From Solidesulfovibrio carbinoliphilus subsp. oakridgensis (GTDB lineage: Bacteria > Desulfobacterota > Desulfovibrionia > Desulfovibrionales > Desulfovibrionaceae), in the NCBI RefSeq assembly GCF_000177215.2, contig NZ_CM001368.1, positions 2,418,001-2,482,000 on the forward strand: DNA of 64,000 nt. Reading direction: 5' to 3'. The notes under the pieces are model-generated. The model ran no database searches and was not told where the DNA came from. It worked only from the letters and a program-made list of their open reading frames with translations. This document shows positions 59,687-64,000 of this stretch, one piece after another (the first letter of the stretch is position 1; each line of letters begins with the position of its first letter). A program made the position numbers and the translations under genes.

Positions 59687-59755
59687 AAAAGTTTTTGGGA
59701 AGGGGTCCGGGGGAACCCTTTTTTCAAAAAGGGTTCCCCCGGCCGCCGGAGGCAT
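59687..59755. repeat. ATGCCTCCGGCGG palindromic element, copy D, reversed
   Basis: On the minus strand: ATGCCTCCGGCGGCCGGGGG, a perfect 17-bp hairpin with a TC/GA loop (59707-59742), then GGACCCCTTCCCAAAAACTTTT. It lies 10 nt from the end of the convergent hybrid kinase gene and probably ends that transcript. Confidence 0.75.
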
Positions 59756-59764
59756 CTCCCCGTC

Positions 59765-62281
59765 TCAGTCCGGAATAATGATGACGTGCACCCCCGGGAA
59801 GGCGCACAGGCGGCCGAGATCGAGGTCGTGGCCGAGGGTTGCCGGCACGAAGACCGTGCCCTGAAAGCCCGCTTCCACGGTCCGCCACAGGTCGGCCTCC
59901 TCGCTGAGGGACGTGGCCTCGCCCGGGCAGACGAAAAACCGCCGGCTGACCTTGCGGCCGCCGTCGCGGGAGTAGATGAGGCAGGGACGGGCGCCCGCCG
60001 CGTCGGCGTCGTGGCCTTCGAGGAGTCCCCGCACCGTGGCCAGGAGCGCCTCCTGGTCCACGGGCTTGACCACGGCCGCATCGGCCCCGCTCTCCGCCCG
60101 TTCCCGGTTCGAGACCACGGACACCACCACGATGGGGATGTCCCGGGTGGCCTCCCCGGCCCGCAGCCGCCGGATGGCCTCCTTGCCGTCCATGCCCGGC
60201 ATGCGCAGGTCCATGGTGATGCACTCCGGTCCCCAGCTTTCGGCCACGGCCAGGGCCTCGGCCCCGTTGCGGGCCAGGGCCACGGCATAGCCGTCATCGA
60301 GAAAGAGCGTCTCCAGGTAGCGCCGGACGGACAGGTCGTCGTCGACCACCAGGATGCGGCGCTTGCCCGCTTCGTCCTCAGGGGAGGCGGCGGGGATGGC
60401 TGCCGCCGGCAGCGGACAGGCCGGCAGCGGCCGGTCGCCCAGCGGCATGGCCGGCAGGGTGAACCGGAAGGCGCTGCCCGCCCCGCCTTCGCTTTCGGCC
60501 CAGATCCGGCCGCCGTGGCGTTCGACGATCTGGCGGCAGATCGGCAGGCCAAGGCCGGTGCCCTTGGGCTTTTCGGTCAGGGTGTCGCCGGCCTGCTTGA
60601 ATTTCTCGAAGATGCGCTCCAGGTCGCCGGCGGCGATGCCGGGGCCGGTGTCGCGCACCGTCACGAGGATCTCCGGCCCGTCCAGGGCCGCTTCCACGTC
60701 CACGCGGCCGGTGGCGGTGAATTTGACCGCATTGCCGATCAGGTTCAAAAAGACCTGGACCAGCCGGTCCCGGTCGCCGAGCACCAGCGGCAGGGTCGGC
60801 GGCACCTGGTTGGCAAGGACCAGGCCCTTTCGGGCCGCCAGCGGCGTGGCGGCCTTGACGGCGTGGTCCGCCACCTCGGCCAGGGACAGGGCGGCCATGT
60901 TCCATTCGCACCGGCCGGACTCCATCTTGGCGATGTCGAGGACATCGTCGACCAGCTCCGTCAGGCGCTCGCCCTCGGCCACGATGATGTCGAGGTTTTC
61001 GCGGATCTGCTGGGCCCCGCGCCAGGTCCTCGGGTCGGCCTCGGCCAGGGCCGGGGCGACCAGGTCCGCGAACTTGCGCCGGATGATCTTGGCGAACCCG
61101 AGGACCGAGGTGAGCGGCGTGCGCAGCTCGTGGGAGACCGTGGAAATGAACTCGGTCTTCATCCGGTCCACTTCCTTTTCCACGGTGATGTCGCGCACGA
61201 GGATGATGGTGCCTTCCCGGTCCTCCCCGGCCAGCCGCACCCGGGTGGCCACGGCCTTGCCCGTGCCGCCGCCGGCCAGCCGGACCTCGGCCGCCTGGAC
61301 GTGGCCCTCCTCGCCCACGGGACCGCAACGGCCGGAAGCGGCGGCCGAGGCGGCCAGGGCAGCCATGGCCGGCGGGAAGGCCCGGGAGGCGGCCCGGCCG
61401 GCCACCTCGGCCTCGGTCAGGCCGAACATGGCCAGCAGGGCCGGATTGAAAAGCGAGGCCCGGCCCCGGGCGTCGAGCACGAGCAGGCCGTCGGCCAGGT
61501 TGTCGATGATGGCCCGGGTATGGGCCAGGGAATCCTTGAGTTCGCGGGTGGTGTCGGCCACGGCCCGCGTGAGGTCCGAGACGAGAAGCGCCAGCTGGCC
61601 GGCCATGGAGCCCATGGCCCGGGCCAGGACCCCCACCTCGTCGTTGCCCGTGGCCGGAAGCCTGGCCGTGAAGTCGTGGTCCCTGATCTTGACGGCGTAG
61701 CCGGCCAGGGCCACCAGCGGCCGGGTGACGCTGCCGACCAGGGCGTAAAAGACCAGCAAGGCCACGAACATCATGGCCAGCATGAGCCCTTCCTGCTGCA
61801 TGACCGCGCCGCGCATGACCCGCCAGATGCCGGCCTTGTCCATGCCGACGCGGACCTGCCCGGCCTCGCCGGCCAGGATCGGGGCCGACACCTGGAGGTA
61901 GTCGCCAAGGCCGTCCAAACGGACGGCTTCGACGGCCATCCCCTCCCCGCGCCGGGCTTCCTGGCCGGACAGGGCGGCCGGGATGGCCGGCACGAAGGTG
62001 TGGGCCACCACCCGGCCCCGGCGGTCGGCCACCAGCACGTAGCCCACGCCGTCGATGTGCAAAAATTCGTCGATCAGGGCCTGGACCGAGGCGTCGTCGC
62101 CGGCCACCAGGGCGTCGGGGCTGGCGGCCGCGATGGCCATGGCGATGGCCCGGCCCTTGGTCACGTATTCGCCGGTCAGGTGGCGGTGGAGCAGCCAGGC
62201 CGAAAGGAGGGCCGTGCCGTTGGCGGCCACGCCGAAAACGAGGATGATGGCCACCAGGGTCTTGCGGAAGATTTTCGACAC
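59765..62281 (-). CDS. Hybrid sensor histidine kinase / response regulator
   Basis: 838 aa with a GTG start (VSKIFRKTLVAIILVFG). TM1 about 10-31, a periplasmic sensor domain (about 32-165), TM2 near LAMMFVALLVFYALVGSVTR, HAMP, a PAS domain (about 265-375), HisKA with the phospho-His in STVSHELRTPLTSVLG, HATPase (NLIGNAVKFTATG, DTGPGIA, GTGLGLPICRQI), a receiver with Asp in CITMDLRMPGMDGKE, and a C-terminal domain of about 75 residues after the receiver. Its GTG is 4 nt past the binding-protein stop, so they form an operon. Confidence 0.92.
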   Translation of the reverse strand: MSKIFRKTLVAIILVFGVAANGTALLSAWLLHRHLTGEYVTKGRAIAMAIAAASPDALVAGDDASVQALIDEFLHIDGVGYVLVADRRGRVVAHTFVPAIPAALSGQEARRGEGMAVEAVRLDGLGDYLQVSAPILAGEAGQVRVGMDKAGIWRVMRGAVMQQEGLMLAMMFVALLVFYALVGSVTRPLVALAGYAVKIRDHDFTARLPATGNDEVGVLARAMGSMAGQLALLVSDLTRAVADTTRELKDSLAHTRAIIDNLADGLLVLDARGRASLFNPALLAMFGLTEAEVAGRAASRAFPPAMAALAASAAASGRCGPVGEEGHVQAAEVRLAGGGTGKAVATRVRLAGEDREGTIILVRDITVEKEVDRMKTEFISTVSHELRTPLTSVLGFAKIIRRKFADLVAPALAEADPRTWRGAQQIRENLDIIVAEGERLTELVDDVLDIAKMESGRCEWNMAALSLAEVADHAVKAATPLAARKGLVLANQVPPTLPLVLGDRDRLVQVFLNLIGNAVKFTATGRVDVEAALDGPEILVTVRDTGPGIAAGDLERIFEKFKQAGDTLTEKPKGTGLGLPICRQIVERHGGRIWAESEGGAGSAFRFTLPAMPLGDRPLPACPLPAAAIPAASPEDEAGKRRILVVDDDLSVRRYLETLFLDDGYAVALARNGAEALAVAESWGPECITMDLRMPGMDGKEAIRRLRAGEATRDIPIVVVSVVSNRERAESGADAAVVKPVDQEALLATVRGLLEGHDADAAGARPCLIYSRDGGRKVSRRFFVCPGEATSLSEEADLWRTVEAGFQGTVFVPATLGHDLDLGRLCAFPGVHVIIIPD

Positions 62282-62285
62282 GGCG

Positions 62286-63536
62286 TCAGTCCCCGGCCGC
62301 CGGCACGGCCGGGAGCGGCACGGGCCGCCCGTCCGCCACCGTGGTCAGCCAGACCGTTTCCAGCCCCTGGTGGGCGGGTCCGGCCGGGAAGACCGGGGCG
62401 CCGATGCCAAGGTCGACCCGGCCGACGGCCGCGGCCGCCGCGTCGAGGCCGGCCCGGTCCAGGGGATCGGGCATGGCTTTGACGATCTCGATTACAAGCC
62501 GGGCGTTCAGGTAGCCCTCGAAGCCGGCGGCGCTGCCTTCGGGCAGGCCCGGTTCCCAGCCCCCGGGCGGGGGGTGGCGGTCGGCCAGTTCGGCCAGGGC
62601 CTGCCGGTAGTCGCGGCCGGCCGGCAGGCTCCCGTCCCGCCAGCAGGGCGTCACCTGGGACAGGATCAGGTTGCCGTCGAGGGCCCGGCCAAGGCGCCTC
62701 CCCTCGTCCGCCAGGGCGCGCAGCAGGATCTCGCCGCCGGCAAAGGAGACCAGGCCCACCGGCACATCGAGCCCGGCCTGCCGCATGTCCCGGATGAGGG
62801 CGGCGCAGGCCGGCGTGGCCCCGATCAGGAGCACGGCCTCGGGCCGGCTGGCGGCCAGCAGCCGCACCTGGGGCGTCATGTCCTCGGCCAGGCCGGCCAG
62901 CCGGGCGAAGGTGGCCTCGCCGCAAAAGGCCAGTCCCCGCCGGTCCAGGGCCCGGCCGGCCCCGTCCCAGCCGCTGCGGCCAAAGGCGTCGGCCTGGTGG
63001 CAGATGGCGACGCGGGTCAGTCCCCGGGCCACGAAGGCGGCGACCAGCGCCTCGATCTCCTGGCGGTAGGAGGCCCGCAGGTTGTAGACGTAGGGGACGT
63101 AGGGCGGCACCCGCGAGGCCTCAAGTCCCGTGACCGGGAAAAAAAGCCTCGCCCCCTGGTCGGCGTAGGCCCGCAGGACCGGCAGGACCCGGCTGACGGT
63201 CGGGGTGCCGAGAGCCGAGAAAAGGGCCAGGACCCGGTTTTGGCCGAGGAAGCGGACCGCGTTTTCGATGGCCGGCGTGGGTTCGTATCCGTCGTCCGCC
63301 GCCAGGAGTTCCAGGGGATGGCCCGACACGCCGCCGTCGCGGTTCTGACGGTCGATGGCGGCCATGGCCCCCCGGTAGAGTTCCACGGCCATGTCCCGGG
63401 TGGGACCGGTGAAACCGGCCGACAGGCCAAGCCGGATCGGCCGGGCCTCTGCGGCGGCCAAGACCCGGGACACGGCCAGCAACAGCCATGCCGTGGCCAG
63501 CGCGGCCCGGAGAAGCGCGCGTAACGTGCCTGCCAT
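62286..63536 (-). CDS. Periplasmic binding protein, Leu/Ile/Val-type (Peripla_BP_6)
   Basis: 416 aa. Signal peptide MAGTLRALLRAALATAWLLL with cleavage after VLAAAEA. Type I fold: IRLGLSAGFTGPTRDMAVEL, GGVSGHPLELLAADDGYEPT and KAMPDPLDRAGLDAAAAAVG in the C-lobe. No ABC permease or ATPase is adjacent; instead the next gene is the hybrid kinase with a periplasmic domain. It most likely acts as a ligand receptor for that kinase. Start at ATG 63536 with GGA upstream. Confidence 0.88.
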   Translation of the reverse strand: MAGTLRALLRAALATAWLLLAVSRVLAAAEARPIRLGLSAGFTGPTRDMAVELYRGAMAAIDRQNRDGGVSGHPLELLAADDGYEPTPAIENAVRFLGQNRVLALFSALGTPTVSRVLPVLRAYADQGARLFFPVTGLEASRVPPYVPYVYNLRASYRQEIEALVAAFVARGLTRVAICHQADAFGRSGWDGAGRALDRRGLAFCGEATFARLAGLAEDMTPQVRLLAASRPEAVLLIGATPACAALIRDMRQAGLDVPVGLVSFAGGEILLRALADEGRRLGRALDGNLILSQVTPCWRDGSLPAGRDYRQALAELADRHPPPGGWEPGLPEGSAAGFEGYLNARLVIEIVKAMPDPLDRAGLDAAAAAVGRVDLGIGAPVFPAGPAHQGLETVWLTTVADGRPVPLPAVPAAGD

Positions 63537-63685
63537 GGATCACGGTCCTCCCGAGCCGCTTCGGCCCAGGCTTTTTTTCGGTTTTCCAGTTCTAGGCCGT
63601 TTTGGAAAATGCGTCAAACCGCAGGCCGGCCTTGCGCCGGCCGCAGAAAATACGGCATCCCGGGCATTGTGGTTTGGACAAACCG

Positions 63686-63703
63686 GTGTCACACAATCGT
63701 CAC
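63686..63703 (+). promoter_or_regulatory. PHO-box-like direct repeat
   Basis: GTGTCAC-ACAA-TCGTCAC, two 7-mers with a 4-nt spacer. It matches the enterobacterial PhoB site (CTGTCAT-AWAW-CTGTCAC) at about 13 of 18 positions. It is 65 nt before the regulator's ATG and could mediate autoregulation. Confidence 0.45.
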
Positions 63704-63768
63704 AGGCCATTCACCGATGCGTCAAGGCGCCGTGTTCTTTCGAGCGACGAAACCTCCGAGGTGCGCGC

Positions 63769-64000
63769 ATGTCCAAGGATTCCATCCTGATAGTCGAAGA
63801 TGACGAAGACATTGTCGAATTGTTGGCTTTTAACCTGCAAAGCGCCGGTTTTGCCACGGAAACGGCCAAAGACGGTTACGAGGCCCTGACCAAGGCCCGC
63901 CGCACCCCGCCGGCCGGCATCATCCTCGACCTCATGCTGCCGGGGCTCGACGGCTTCGAGGTCTGCAAGGAGCTCAAGCGCGACCCCAAAACCGCCGGCG
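63769..64000 (+). CDS. PhoB-like response regulator, 3' end off the window
   Basis: At least 77 residues, starting MSKDSILIVEDDEDIVELLA. Receiver domain: acidic EDDED, phospho-Asp in GIILDLMLPGLDGFEVCKEL. This sequence style is that of OmpR/PhoB regulators; the DNA-binding domain would lie beyond the edge. A PHO-box-like site upstream supports PhoB. Divergent from the binding-protein gene (232 nt apart). Confidence 0.75.
   Translation, partial: MSKDSILIVEDDEDIVELLAFNLQSAGFATETAKDGYEALTKARRTPPAGIILDLMLPGLDGFEVCKELKRDPKTAG

Noticed and set aside
59594-62482. Long plus-strand frame of about 960 codons
   Set aside because: Antisense shadow of the hybrid kinase; Gly/His/Gln-rich composition is typical of such shadows here.
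63602-63803. Two short overlapping frames of about 60 codons before the right-edge regulator
   Set aside because: They overlap the regulator's promoter and start, lack ribosome sites and look like random sequence.
1-64000. tRNA, rRNA, CRISPR, integrase or transposase
   Set aside because: None of the intergenic regions contains a cloverleaf, a regular direct-repeat array or a recombinase gene that I can support.

Overview
This is a very GC-rich window with dense, often overlapping genes. It reads as chromosome of a free-living sulfate-reducing deltaproteobacterium of the Desulfovibrionaceae (Desulfovibrio / Solidesulfovibrio type). The strongest clue is a complete tetraheme cytochrome c3 (56754-57140). 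CbiG-CbiH anaerobic cobalamin genes, abundant PAS/GGDEF/chemotaxis signalling and palindromic ATGCCTCCGGCGG intergenic elements agree with it. The assignment is inferred from gene content, not from a database search. No rRNA, tRNA, CRISPR array, phage or insertion-sequence transposase is visible.

Region 1 (1-10903, minus strand) looks like one long transcription unit. In transcription order it holds a lysophospholipid-type acyltransferase, a GT39-like membrane glycosyltransferase, two small membrane-anchored proteins, a serine-palmitoyltransferase-like enzyme (TFSKS motif), a MacB/FtsX permease, its ATPase, a TolC outer-membrane protein, an HlyD/MacA adaptor and a GNAT-fold protein resembling the bacterial ceramide synthase bCerS. 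I read it as a sphingolipid (ceramide)-like lipid synthesis and envelope-export locus. Region 2 (11042-18265, plus) diverges from it and encodes two small proteins, a second paralogous adaptor, a large membrane protein, a Wzx/MATE-type flippase and a type I phosphodiesterase, probably an envelope glycan or glycolipid module.

Region 3 (18374-22912) is a chemotaxis-type module: short CheA, response regulator, CheD and a convergent chemoreceptor. Region 4 (23389-28404) holds a family-2 glycosyltransferase, a polysaccharide deacetylase-like protein, an HDOD protein, an isoprenylcysteine-methyltransferase-like protein and an alpha/beta hydrolase. Region 5 (28423-32882) has TreZ-like and debranching alpha-glucan genes behind a good promoter, plus a YciH/SUI1 factor. 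Region 6 (32995-42136) mixes a membrane protein, a TacA/TacT-type toxin-antitoxin pair, a DMT exporter, a DEAD-box helicase with a long leader, a degenerate Fic-like protein, TatA, YchF, a YajG-like lipoprotein, a single-cysteine Tpx and a D-Ala-D-Ala dipeptidase.

Region 7 (42129-54126) is mostly signalling and envelope functions: a multi-PAS kinase, a double-receiver GGDEF protein, an unusual J-domain protein, CheX, DsbD, a D-Ala-D-Ala carboxypeptidase, a small lipoprotein and a GAF kinase. Region 8 (54253-64000) holds a low-complexity protein, CbiG-CbiH, cytochrome c3, a long acidic-repeat and coiled-coil protein, a hybrid kinase paired with a solitary periplasmic binding protein, and the start of a PhoB-like regulator behind a PHO-box-like sequence. 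Two families of dispersed palindromic repeats sit between genes: a CTAG-bounded element (two copies) and the ATGCCTCCGGCGG element (four copies).
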